From: Tamarix chinensis
Lineage: Eukaryota > Streptophyta > Magnoliopsida > Caryophyllales > Tamaricaceae
DNA length: 64,000 nt
Direction: 5' to 3'
Assembly: GCA_030549775.1 (NCBI GenBank)
Contig: CM060174.1
Span: 46,108,707 to 46,172,706, forward strand
Shown here: piece after piece, positions 1 to 10,288 of the stretch
How the letters are laid out: every line of letters begins with the position of its first letter
How positions within the stretch are numbered: position 1 is the first letter of the stretch
Program-made: the position numbers and the translations under genes
Notes under the pieces: model-generated
What the model was told of the DNA's origin: nothing
The model's database searches: none
What the model saw: the letters and a program-made list of their open reading frames with translations, nothing else

Positions 1-699
1 AAAATAATTATTAAATACCAATTTTATGCCTATACTTGGGTTTTTTTATATTTTTTATGACAGTTATGAACCATTATTAAAGATTTAATAATGAACAATT
101 CAATAATTGTTTAAAACTGTTATTAAAAGCATAAAATAGCAATTATTAAATCCCCTTTCTGGGGTAGTGTAGCCAGATAAAATAAGTGTTTGATAGGTTA
201 ATTTATGTAATATGTATGTTTGATGCTCTCCAGTATTCTACTTGTAAATGATTCGTTAAACAAGATGTGGATCTGCATGGGAATAGCTACCCAGATTGCT
301 AGAACAAAATTTAATAAATACTACTAATGTGCTCAGTTGCTACTGGGTTAATTAATGTGTAAAGCGATTAAGTCCAAGAATGGTATGAAAAGTGTATAAA
401 GAAGCACGTCAAGGTAATGAGTGATGCTTCTCACAAGTTAAAATAGCATGAATAGAACTACCTAAGCTGTAATCTCGACTTTGCTTCTTTTAGGTGCTAC
501 TTCAATATACTTCTCCTTAAATATTTGGAGACATTATCTCTAAAGGGTACAAGGTATGTTCTTCACTAACTATAAAATTTCCAAGTACATCTTCACTTAG
601 CGAGAGTTGAACATGTGATAATGAATATAACTTGAGTAGGTTAAGAACTATAATGTAGAATTAACCTACCACTAGGGAAAAACCAATGTCGATGCATGT
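1..699. other. AT-rich stretch with no recognised gene
   Basis: No coding frame of interest and no family I recognise. The first 155 bases carry an imperfect inverted repeat: the segment near 4-29 is roughly the reverse complement of the one near 128-155, so the stretch could fold into a long hairpin or be the end of a small MITE. The right edge is set by the terminus of the giant LTR-like copy that begins at 700. Confidence 0.5.
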
Positions 700-2511
700 T
701 GTAACAACCCCAAAATTTACTACTAATTTTTTTTTATTTTTAAAAGTTATAAGCGGAAGCAAATACGGAAAATTTTGGGGTGCTACCGCCACACTTAGTA
801 CCAGACCGGTTTCCCTCCACCATTACGATATCAAGTGCTAAATCTAAAAATTCTTGTTACTCCCACTCAAAGATATAATCATAAAATTGAGTAGGGCAAT
901 AGTCAGAATATAGAAAACATAACACACTAATTGTGATTACAAAACAAAGTAAGTGAAAATATCATACAAGGGATTATAAGAAAAATACATAAGCTTTTTC
1001 TGGATACTCCTATGCTTTTAACCTAAGAGTAAATCTTGAATAGCGCTTGTGAGCTAACCTACAAAGTTCACTACCCATTGAATAAGTAATGGACCATGAA
1101 AGGGACCATTTAGTACTACTGAGCAACTCTTTATACGATACTAATATATATGACTAGTATGTAACACATCAGTTGCCACACAAGAACACATGAACATATA
1201 ATTACACATAAATAAACTAAAATACAATAATCATATAGATAGCCACATGCATCATGGTCACATACCACCAATGCTCATTCACTTAGAAATAGCAGAACTT
1301 ATAAATAGAGCATCTAAATAATGATCTTTGCAGTATAATTAGAGATCCAACATCATACTCAACCACACACCATCCACTCAACTCATAAACAGACCCATAG
1401 GCCCATCAATATAATACCATACACAATCCATCCCAGTAGGCACCAAAGTTGCTACCAAATTACATTAGTAGGTTATAATATTCTATTCATTATTATCTAG
1501 ACTCAAGCTATTAGTGTCATATTAGTCATTTCTCAAATAATATCCACATAGCTTTGAGAAATCCACTATTCTCACTAGTGCACTAGTAGATAATACAACC
1601 CAAGGCAATATGCTCTTGGCCACTATTCTCGCCGATGGACCGATAAATAATACAACCCAGGACAACATGCTCCTAGACACTATTCTCAGTGGTGGACCGA
1701 TAAATATAATATAGCTTAGGACAATACACTCTCAGCTACTATTCTCACTAGCGGACTAGTAGATATAATACAATCCACGAAAAAATGCTTCTGACCATTG
1801 TTATCACCCATGGACTGGTACATATAATATAATCTAAGGTAAAATGATCTTAACCATTGTTATCACTGGTGGACTGGTACATATAATCCATATGGTCTTG
1901 ACTTACGTCATATTCTACTGTAAGTAATTAGTGTCTTTCTATTTAATTATCACACAATTCTATTTTATTTACTTAAGGGGGAGATCACGAACTTGGATAC
2001 ATGAAGGTACACCGATTATACTAGAGCATTAGAGTAGTACAGTATCCTACCAATTATCAACCTAAGGACCAAAAGCTACTTGGTTGCACTAGTATATAAA
2101 GGTACACATTATCCTACTAACAAGGACACCTAGTCCATAAGTATACATGCCCACAAATTAGGTTAGTAGAGCTAAATAGAGTATGATATAGTGTCTGGCT
2201 GGGGTACTAAGGCACACCTACAAAATCCAAAACAATCATGGATTAAATCATGTCTTCTAAAGTAGCGACCTCTAAAGAGCCTCCATTACCGATCTCAAGG
2301 TCTATCACTTTAAATATTAGTATTCTAATTAAAGTGACCACGAGAAGCACACATTAATCACATACTTAACCATTTTTATTTTTTTTCAATATTATAAAGT
2401 AACCAAAATTAGGATTATTGTCAATGTGAGCAATATAAGTCCACTAAGGCCATCCTAAGCTCTAATACACACACTTAGGCACCTTAGGTCAAAATAACCA
2501 AAATGTCCCTA
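700..2511 (-). mobile_element. giant LTR-like element, copy B, 3' part
   Basis: The left edge reads TGTAACAACCCCAAAATTT, the reverse complement of the 3' terminus shared by the other copies, followed by the AGCGGAAG and GCCACACTTAGTACCA blocks seen inverted at 9540-9679. This orients the copy on the minus strand. It carries about six units of a roughly 59-bp tandem repeat at 1545-1890. No coding capacity is visible. The copy stops abruptly at 2511, where another family member (TGCAATACCCC) begins. The sequence just before the break (2480-2510, GGTCAAAATAACCAAAATG) also occurs near 14940 inside copy D, where it continues differently, so copy C probably inserted here. Confidence 0.65.
1545..1890 (-). 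repeat. tandem repeat, about 59-bp unit, about 6 copies
   Basis: Degenerate units each contain a core like TATTCTCACTAGTGGACTGATA followed by an AATACAACCCAAGGCAA-like stretch. Unit starts lie near 1566, 1625, 1679, 1738, 1798 and 1857. The same unit appears in the opposite orientation at 8815-8945 in copy A and at 53110-53570 in copy E. It is therefore a family-wide internal module and not a local expansion. Confidence 0.7.
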
Positions 2512-2955
2512 TGCAATACCCCACACTTTTGTGTAATGGATGGATGAAAAATTTTAACAAAATTTGGGCCTTTGATTTTAATGCATTGTTATGATTTGAT
2601 TTGGAATGAAAATTGATTTGAAATCATGTTGGAAAATGAGGTTTAATGAGTTTTACAAGCAAACACATCAACTGGTTCTATGAATAGATTGGCTGGTTTG
2701 TCGTTTTAGCTAAATTGAATTTCTCAACCAAGCTGATCAACAAGTTTGGAAAAACCAATCGACCGATGGATGAACACTCGACTAGTTCATCGAGCTGGGC
2801 ATATTGACCTGAGCTCCCCAAAGTCCTTAAATGAGCTCAGGAGACTAGGTAAGCAATCCTAGGCAAATCCATCTATTCTAATCGAATTAAAATGTTCACA
2901 AGTAGGGTTTTTAATTGCCTTCTGAAACCTTTATGTTTTACTTCAATTGGATGGA

Positions 2956-2968
2956 TATAAATATCCCC
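2956..2968 (+). promoter_or_regulatory. TATA-like core promoter of LTR copy C
   Basis: TATAAATATCCCC. The same core followed by a C run occurs at 6041-6054 and 48100-48112 in two other copies of the same LTR family. A TATA box in this position is what the U3 region of a retrotransposon LTR should contain. No transcript evidence is available from sequence. Confidence 0.45.
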
Positions 2969-4486
2969 AACCCTCCATGCACTACACTTTCTTTCAGCTA
3001 GCAAAAATTCTCTAAGTTCTTCATTCTCTTTTTTTTTCCACACTTTGAGCAGTTGCCAATTATTTTTCACACTCTCCTAATCCTATCTATAGATCTTTGT
3101 GGTTTTAATTGTTAAGTACGGTAGATTTAGATCTTTGCAAAATATTGAGCGGTCCAATTGAGTTTTTTCTAATTTTTTTCCTGATGGTACATTTTTTCCT
3201 TTCTTTTTTCTTCTTTAAAATTTTATGAATTTTGGTATAATACTTGAGTTTAGATTCTGGTTTTTAAGGTTTTAAGAGCTGAAGTTGTTATAGATTTGGA
3301 AATCCTATTTTTAAGTGGATTTAGCCTACATCAAGTAGTAATTGTTGCTCTTGAAATGCTAGCATGTGTTTGTGCATGAAAAGTGATGTTTTTTATTAGA
3401 TTATACATATTCATATGGAGAAATACAGTTGCATGCATAATTTATACATTTAAATGATATAAGTTGAGAAAAGGGCATGGAAATGGAGAAAATAGGCTAC
3501 GATGATGTTATGGTGAGAAATGCATGATTATCTGGTTATATATGTGTAGGTTGATGTTGATATATGTCCTAATTTGAGTAGAAATGATTTTTATGTAAGA
3601 ATCTGCATGGAAATTGTGAATTTATGCTTTTTAGGGTAAATCGATTAACTTGTTTGGTCAAACCTATCGAGTGGTTCCTAGAATAGTTGATCGGTTGACA
3701 CAACCCATCAACTAGTTTGCTTGCAGAGACCTTGGTCTTTCTCTCTACTTAAACCCATCAATTGGTTTATCTAACTTAATCGACTAGTTTGAAAGAAGCA
3801 ATTTCTAGTTGAAGTTGAACCTATTCATTGGTTAACCCAAATAGATTGACCAGTTGGTGCAACTGATCAACTGGTTGGACCATACCGATCGATTGGTTCA
3901 CCTAATTTGCATGAGTTGTTCCTTTGTGGTTTGGTTATGTTTTGTGGTTATATTTGGGACTATATTAAGATTATTAATGGCATAAAACACATATTTTAAC
4001 ATGGATTATTTTCCTAATTATGAGATTAAAATGGATCATATCTTATGGTATACATTATAGGTAAATGTAAAGGCTAAAAGTGTAATTCACTTGTAATTAG
4101 TGATAAAAAGGAAATAAGGGTAATGGAAATTAGTAAGGGCTTGTATTAAATCCCATGATGGACATGAAACGCATTGGCCAAGGATAAATGGTAAACCAAC
4201 ATGGTGAGGGGGAAATGAAAATAAAAAGGATCAATATGGCTTAGTATGGGAATTTACCTCGTTGGCTTGTATGGGCCTTGTATGATTACCCATACTTTTG
4301 AATAAAATACTTATCACGTAAAGAAAATTAAAGTTAATTTGAGTATGGGTTTTGGTTACCCGATCCTCATTTACTTACCGAGGGTTAGTCTACCTTCAGG
4401 CAAGATCATAAAAGGTTCTAGTGTCTTACCTACTCTAGACATTGATCTTGTACTAGAGGGTATCAATACTAAAGGGTGTGGTTACT

Positions 4487-4622
4487 AAGGTGGTTGGCTT
4501 TAGCCTGGACTTATGTCCATATTGGTTAGCTTTGGCTAAGACTTGTGTTCATTGTGGTGATTGGCTTCGGCCTAGACTTATCTCCACTTGGTAATTGGCT
4601 TCACCTTGAACTTCATGTCCTT
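4487..4622 (+). repeat. tandem repeat, about 35-bp unit, 4 copies
   Basis: Four imperfect units each hold GGTTGGCTTTAGCCTGGACTT or a close variant (GATTGGCTTCGGCCTAGACTT, AATTGGCTTCACCTTGAACTT), followed by a TATGTCCATATT-like tail. The array lies near the end of LTR-like copy C. Confidence 0.65.
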
Positions 4623-5389
4623 TTTCAGATAGGCTACCATGAAATGTGAGACCATGGGGGTGGTGTTGTAACACCTCCATTTTTAGTACTTAAAAATTTT
4701 ATTTTGCAGAAGCATTAATTACCAAAGATATTGGGTGTTACCACCATACTTAGCATAAGTATGGTTGCCTCACCTTTCTTATACTAAGTGTTAAGGCTAA
4801 AACCAACCAAACCAAAAATAAATCAACAGAAACAAGAGAGATTACATAAATAAAGGTTTCAAATGAATATTTTCCATACAAAAATGATAATCAAAATATA
4901 TCTAAGGACATAAGAGTCCAAAAGAAAACTGATACAATAAAATACAACCCCGGTTTGTGAAATGCCCCAAAAATTTATAATTTTAAAATTTATATTTAAA
5001 TGAGGTTTTATAACAAAAATTAATTTAATAAATTATTTTTTTTAAATAAAAGATAATTAGTTAGGCCTATTTAAGAAGAAAATAATAAACGTTTTTTTAG
5101 AAAAGTTTTGGCATTTTAGCTAATTAAATATTTTATTTTAGAAATTTATTAAATATATTATTTTATTTAAAATATGAAGGAGAAAATAGTTTCAAATTAA
5201 TATTAATTTTATAAATAATTTAATTGGATAAAATTTGGGTGTTTTGTTAATTAAAATGGAATATATGAAAAATCTTTTTAAAATCTTAATTTAACCTAAA
5301 AAGGGATTTAAATATTATTTTATTTAAATATTCTTATTTTTAAATATCCCAAATATTGTAATTAATTTAAATACCCAATGTAAATATTT

Positions 5390-6660
5390 TTCCTTTTTCC
5401 CTTCTTCTTTTTCCTTTTCCTTCTTCCTTTTTCTTTCTTTTTCTTCCTTTTTCTTTCTTTTTCTTTCTTTTCTTCTTTTTCTTTTTCCTCTCCTTTTTCC
5501 CGTTTGGGCTGCCCCTTTCGTGGCCTAGTTTTCCCCCCTTCTTCCTTTCCTTCGGCCCAGCCCGCGTCGCGTAGGTGCCCCCTTCTGCCTCCCTTCTTAG
5601 CGTTGTGTTTTATTATTTTTCTGCCCTAAGCGCCGAGTTTCATTTAATTCACCCCCTCACCTCGCTCTCGGCCCGGTTCACCGCCTTTCTTTTTCTTTTC
5701 TTTCTTCCCTTAACCGCCCGGTCCCCTACCTCATTCTTCTTCTTCTTTTCTTCTCCCTAGCCCCGTCGACTGTACCTCCACGGCAATCACCATAGCTGAG
5801 ATTTTTGCCACCAGTTATAGCCGTTTTGACTGGCCGATCTCCTTCCTCTCTCTTTCCCCTGACTCACCGGCCCTTGTGACCCAACCATCTCCCCTTTTCT
5901 CGCGCGATTTTTCCCTCTCCTTTCCCTACACAACCCTTGCCCCGTTTTGCTCCCACCGGCCAACCTCGCCGCCGGTAACCCTAACCCTAATTGCCCTACT
6001 CTCTAGCCGATCCACAGAACCTAACCTCTCATTTACACTCTATAAATACCCCCCATAACAGCCCTGTGTCGAGCTTTTAATTCCTACCCATAAAAAATGA
6101 CCCTTCTCGCCGCCGCCACTTTAGATGCCAACCCTGCCTCCTTCGGCCAACGTCGTCACCCACTTCGCCTACCAAACTCTTCCTTGCACCTCCCTCTAGC
6201 TAACTAAATCATCCATCCCCCTCGATTCTTCCTGCACAATCCACCCCGGCTGTTCGAAGTAGCCTTCTCGACCAACCTATTTTTCTGCCTCCACCATCCT
6301 TCGAACCACCTTTAGCCACCTCTTCTGCCGCTTCTGCCACTTCTTTCACCTTCCATTCTCTTCTACAGACCCTCCTCTATCTCCCCTACCTTTAATTTCC
6401 TCTTTCTCCCTCTCCTCCTCTCATTCTCTTCTTCTCCTCCATTCGGCCACCACCGCCACCGTCGTGCGCCGCCACCTTTGGTTGCGCCACCACCCTTATT
6501 CTATTCCTCTCCCTCTGGGCAACTCTAAATAGCCCAACTTCCACCTCTATTCTCCCTATCTTTTTCCCATCATTCAACTTTTCCCATTTTCTTCTCTTTT
6601 TTCGGCCACCGTCGCCGCCTTCGTGCACCACCGCCAGTGCCACCTATCCCCACCAGCCTA
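5390..6660 (+). other. pyrimidine-rich U3-like block of copy A
   Basis: Almost pure C/T runs pass into CT-rich sequence around the TATA core. Short frames here (for example 5575-5760, 5876-6058 and, on the other strand, 6392-6643) are serine/proline/phenylalanine or arginine/glycine-rich by composition and are not genes. Equivalent blocks occur in copy E (47630-48720, +), in 45860-46700 (+), and on the minus strand at 12450-13200, 15790-16500 and 51130-52200. Confidence 0.6.
6041..6054 (+). promoter_or_regulatory. TATA-like core promoter of LTR copy A
   Basis: TATAAATACCCCCC within the pyrimidine-rich block. It matches TATAAATACCCCC at 48100 in copy E and TATAAATATCCCC at 2956 in copy C. It lies about 1.08 kb from the start of the LTR, which would define U3. 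Confidence 0.5.
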
Positions 6661-6729
6661 AGGTTGAACCCTAGACCCTCTCAACCCTTTTTCTTATTTT
6701 TACAAGCCTTAAATTATTTTATTTCAGTT

Positions 6730-6745
6730 ATTCTAATATAAATCC

Positions 6746-6785
<40 letters not shown>

Positions 6786-7013
6786 TATAATATGTATTAT
6801 TATTGTTATTAATATTAATGTTTTTATTATTATTCTTTTGAGGGCCGAAGCCCTATTGTATTTTTAATTCAACTTTATTATTATTCTTCTTATTATTTCT
6901 ATTATTACTATTAATATGTTATTATTATTATAATTATAATTATTTTATTTTTACTTATTTGAATTACTATTATTATTATTTCATTATTATTGTCACAACT
7001 ACTTTACTATTAG

Positions 7014-7076
<63 letters not shown>

Positions 7077-7310
7077 GTTATTATTATTGTTATTATTATT
7101 ACTAAATTTGGTTATTTAATTTACTAATATTATTATTAGTATTATTTTGGTAAAGGGGTCGAAGCCCTTATTTCACTTTGTTTTTGAGTAATGCCTTTTT
7201 ATTATTATTGTTACTATTTTTATTATTCTTGTTAATATTAATATTGATATTATTTTTTGTATTTTTGTTATTATTATTTTATCAAAAGCCTAGTCTTATA
7301 TTAAGTTAGT
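6730..7310 (+). repeat. ATT/TTA microsatellite tracts
   Basis: Several (ATT)n runs, the cleanest near 6749-6787 and 7013-7076, are separated by related AT-rich sequence. They lie inside copy A just downstream of the pyrimidine-rich block. A similar but weaker ATT-rich patch occurs at 13300-13440 inside the solo LTR at 10289-13705. Confidence 0.85.
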
Positions 7311-7744
7311 GTTTAATAGTATTTTTGATAGGAGGGAGTCTATTTTTAGCTTTTCCCTTATAATAGGTGAGACCAGTCAAAACCCTATGGAGGCGTAGGA
7401 GTGTGTTCCAAGACCGGTGTCGTTTTAGGTAAGGGGTGCTAAGGCTTTTTGTGTGCTTACATGCATTATGTGCTTCGCATGCTATGTATCATATGTTTAT
7501 CATTATTATTTATGTCATATATGGTATGACGTGGAGTGGAAGTATGTTTTTGTAGGGCATGTGTACTATGTGTATGTGATGATATGTGTTGTGACCCTGT
7601 AAGACATGCATGTGAGGTTGTTGATGTGTTTTGTGTGGGAGAAAGGATGAAAAAGGAGGATGGGGAAAGATGTTGACCAAGGGAGGTGAATTGACCTAAT
7701 TACATTAATGATTCATGAGTGGAAGAATAAAATGGAGAATTTTA

Positions 7745-8098
7745 GGGTTTCGTGTGGGAGAATATGATTTATGATTTTTATGGTTTTGTGTGGGAGAATA
7801 TAATTTATGGTTTTATATGGGGGAATCTAATTTATAGTTTTGTATGGGATAGTCTAATTTACGGTGTTATATGGGAGAATATAATTTATGGTTTTATAAG
7901 GGAGAATTTAATTTATGGTTCTGTATGGGAGAATCCAATTTATGGTGTTATATGGGAGAATATAATTTATGGTTTTATAAGGGAGAATCTAATTTATGGT
8001 TTTGTGTGTGTGGGAGAATATAATTTGTGGTTTTATATGGGAGAATCTAACTTATGGTTTTGTATGGAAGAATCTAATTGATAGTTTTGTATGAGATG
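7745..8098 (+). repeat. 27-bp minisatellite, about 12 units
   Basis: Units resemble GGTTTTATATGGGAGAATCTA plus ATTTAT. Variation follows a three-unit (81-bp) higher-order pattern around units 5-10. Because 27 is divisible by 3, one reading frame stays open across the array and gives a 109-codon frame (7752-8081) with a 9-residue repeat. I regard that frame as an artefact of the repeat length. Confidence 0.8.
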
Positions 8099-8814
8099 AT
8101 CTCTTCTAGGGCTTGGTATGGATGAATCTTTGGTTTTGAATGGATTGAATCTAGGGTTTTGTATGACGGAATCTTGGGTTTTGTATGGTGGTATTAATGG
8201 TTGCATGGTGGTATTAATGGTTGTATAGTGGTATTAGGGTTTGCATGGTGGAGTTAGGGTTTTGCATGGGAATTAATGATTGCATGGGATTTAGGGTTTA
8301 TATGAAAAGTTTGAGAGGTTACATGGAATGTATAAAGTTTGCATGGGAGTGAAATTTACGTATGAAAGGTTGACTTGAGATATAAGGAAGGTAATGCAAG
8401 TGTTATTTGGGTGTTTGAACATTTTAGATGGAAAATAGTACGTAGAGCATTATAAGGGTATGGAGGAGACTGAATTAGGGTTTTGAGTGATTAACTCTGG
8501 GTTGTTGTGATTAACTAGGGTTGGAGTGGTTAATGGTGATTTGTTGTGGTTAATTAAGGTTTGGAATGGCTAATTATGGTTATTATGGTTAAATAGGGTT
8601 TGGAGTGGTTAACTACGGTTTGTTGTGGTTGTTTAGGGTTTGGTGTGGCTGCTTAGGGTTTTTTCTGTATCATGTGCAATTGGTGATTAAAGTATAATTA
8701 TGATGGTAAAATTTATGATTTGTGATGTGTGATGATTCATGCATGTATAGGGTGAAAACTTTGAATAAGATACTTAAGACACTAATCATTTAAAGTGGAA
8801 GATTATTGAGCTGG

Positions 8815-8945
8815 GTCCAGCCGATCTACCGGTTAGGAATAGTGGTTAGGATTTTTACCCTATAAATGACCGATCCACCGGCGAAAAATAGTGGTATGGA
8901 CTTTGTCCCACAAGTGACCGGCCCACCAGCAATAATAGTGGGGTG
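8815..8945 (+). repeat. tandem repeat, about 60-bp unit, 3 copies
   Basis: Three units carry GATCCACCGGCGAAAAATAG-like cores. They match, in opposite orientation, the array at 1545-1890 and, in the same orientation, the array at 53110-53570. The array sits upstream of a conserved block (9150-9250) containing GGGTGTTGCTCATTCTCACG. Confidence 0.65.
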
Positions 8946-9149
8946 TTCCTGTACTTACATGGATTTGATAAAAAGCATGGTGTGTATCGACTTCCGATAA
9001 AAGATTAATTAAATAATTAATCCGAACTATGAATGAGCCTTTGTACTTTTACCTGAATGATCGTATGTCTGTATGTTATAGTGTTGGTCTTTATGAGCTA
9101 TTATTATCCTGCATGATTTAATGTGACTATGTGTTGGCCTTAATGCTCG

Positions 9150-9679
9150 GTTACCTTACTCAATAAGTAGCATACTGATCACCCTTTTCATGGGTGTTGC
9201 TCATTCTCACGAGTAATAGACCCTTCTGATTTGTGTAGGTAGGCGAGGCACCCGATGGGACTGAGTGTTGAGCATGTTTTGGCTCAAAGTTCGAGAGAGT
9301 TGTGGCCATATTTCAGTCTTCATACGATTCTATTTCCTTTTATTATTTCTTTTGTATCGGAATTATCCTCTTTGATTTATTACCTTGTATTGAATATTCA
9401 TCCTCTTTGATTTCGCACTCTAATTTCTATCTTATTATGGTTCATAAATGTTTGTGCGTACTATGATTTTTAACGTATGATCTTTTGAGTTCTTTTATGA
9501 AATGTTGGTTGAGTTTAATGTAAATCTTTTCTTAGCCTTAGCACTTGGTACTGAAACGGTTGGAGAGAACCAGTTTGGTACTAAGTGTGGCGATAACATC
9601 CCTAGAATTTACAGGTTTTAAATTAAGTATTTTCATTACTTCCGCTTTAAAAAAAAGTAGTGAATTTTGAGGTGTTACA
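9150..9679 (+). other. conserved 3' end of the giant LTR family
   Basis: The block TAGCATACTGATCACCCTTT ... GGGTGTTGCTCATTCTCACG (near 9165-9225) is matched inverted at 50385-50480 in copy F and in the same orientation near 53755-53830 in copy E. The last 140 bp (9540-9679: AGCACTTGGTACTG ... AAGTGTGGCGATAACATCCC ... CTTCCGCTTT ... GAGGTGTTACA) is matched inverted at 700-840, 4667-4800, 10289-10430 and 50009-50110. Conservation between otherwise divergent copies suggests a function in the element, for example termination, polyadenylation or integrase recognition. Confidence 0.6.
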
Positions 9680-10288
9680 ATTTGTCCTAACTCTTTGATT
9701 CATATGCCCATTCTGAGAATGGAACCTCTTATATGCTTCATTCCATTACATGGACTTCGTATAGTCATCTATAAATGTAGTATCAGTACAACTTCCTCGT
9801 ACTGAGTAAATCACGATACCTTAAAAGAGGTAGCATACCCATGTTGCACATAATCACACGATGATCCAAAACATGCTAAAAAAATAAGCACGTATCGTAG
9901 CAATATATAATAATTAATGGATTAATACATACATATAATTATATGTCATTAGAGTCTCATGCTCAACAATCAACCATACTCAACCAAGTCAATCATTTTA
10001 AGGTACATAATAACCATATCAAAATCGATGGCTAAAGTTGTCTAATCAAATCAATTCTAATTAACATAGTAAGGCGCTGAGGCACTACCGAACCATCAAT
10101 CCAATATATACCAAAAATCAAGGTAGGGCACTAAGGCAACTACCAAACCATCAATCCAATATATACAAAAAATGAGGTAAGACATTGAGGCAACTACCGA
10201 ACCCAACAATATATACCAAGGCCATCAGCAAGCATTCCTTTATTATTTATATTACTTGAGGGGATATAATCAACCTAGGAACACTGAG
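9680..10288 (-). repeat. tandem duplication in copy D, first unit (split)
   Basis: This segment plus 13706-13834 is duplicated by 13835 to about 14555. The shared stretch includes CATGCCCATTCT, ATAATTATATG, CAACCATACTCAACCAAG, and three inner repeats of CACTAAGGCAACTACCGAAC type. The unit is about 735 bp. The solo LTR at 10289-13705 inserted into the end of the first unit after the duplication formed. Confidence 0.7.

Larger units (their letters stand above)
2512..4666 (+). mobile_element. giant LTR-like element, copy C (5' part, divergent subfamily)
   Basis: It starts TGCAATACCCCACAC at the point where copy B breaks off. A TATA-like core, TATAAATATCCCC, lies at 2956-2968 and matches those of copies A and E, which gives the plus orientation. 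Instead of the pyrimidine-rich block of other copies it carries many quasi-palindromic motifs of the type AACCNATCGACTGGTT (2650-2800 and 3640-3920) and a tandem repeat of about 35 bp at 4487-4622. The right end is unclear: at 4662-4675 it abuts copy D through the palindrome GGTGTTGTAACACC. No coding frame is present. No target duplication could be found. Confidence 0.55.
4958..9679 (+). mobile_element. giant solo LTR, copy A (4.7 kb)
   Basis: It starts TGAAATGCCCCAAAAATTT and ends TTTTGAGGTGTTACA, with TG and CA termini and an extended short inverted repeat. It is flanked by GTTTG (4953-4957) and ATTTG (9680-9684), a 5-bp target duplication differing by one transition. In order it holds an AT-rich start, a long pyrimidine-rich block (5390-6660), a TATAAATACCCCCC core (6041-6054), ATT-rich microsatellites (6730-7310), a 27-bp minisatellite (7745-8098), GGGTTT-rich degenerate repeats (8100-8660), three units of the roughly 60-bp tandem module (8815-8945), and the conserved 3' end. 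No gene is present. The structure is that of a solo LTR. A long TIR DNA transposon is the alternative, but the 5-bp duplication favours an LTR. Confidence 0.7.

Noticed and set aside
1545..1890. CRISPR-like array (regular ~59-bp spacing)
   Set aside because: It is a degenerate head-to-tail tandem repeat without distinct spacers, in a plant retroelement.
7752..8081. 109-codon open frame with nine-residue aromatic repeats
   Set aside because: It is the in-frame reading of a 27-bp minisatellite inside a non-coding LTR; no domain, and unit variants are not biased to synonymous sites.
8100..8660. Interstitial telomere-like array
   Set aside because: TTTAGGG-like pieces occur but not as perfect tandem heptamers; the local units are 19-38 bp degenerate repeats of LTR copy A.
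700..9679. A single 9-kb DNA transposon with long terminal inverted repeats at 700-840 and 9540-9679
   Set aside because: The inverse similarity is explained by separate opposed LTR-like copies: 4958-9679 has its own 5-bp target duplication and 4667 is another family end between them.
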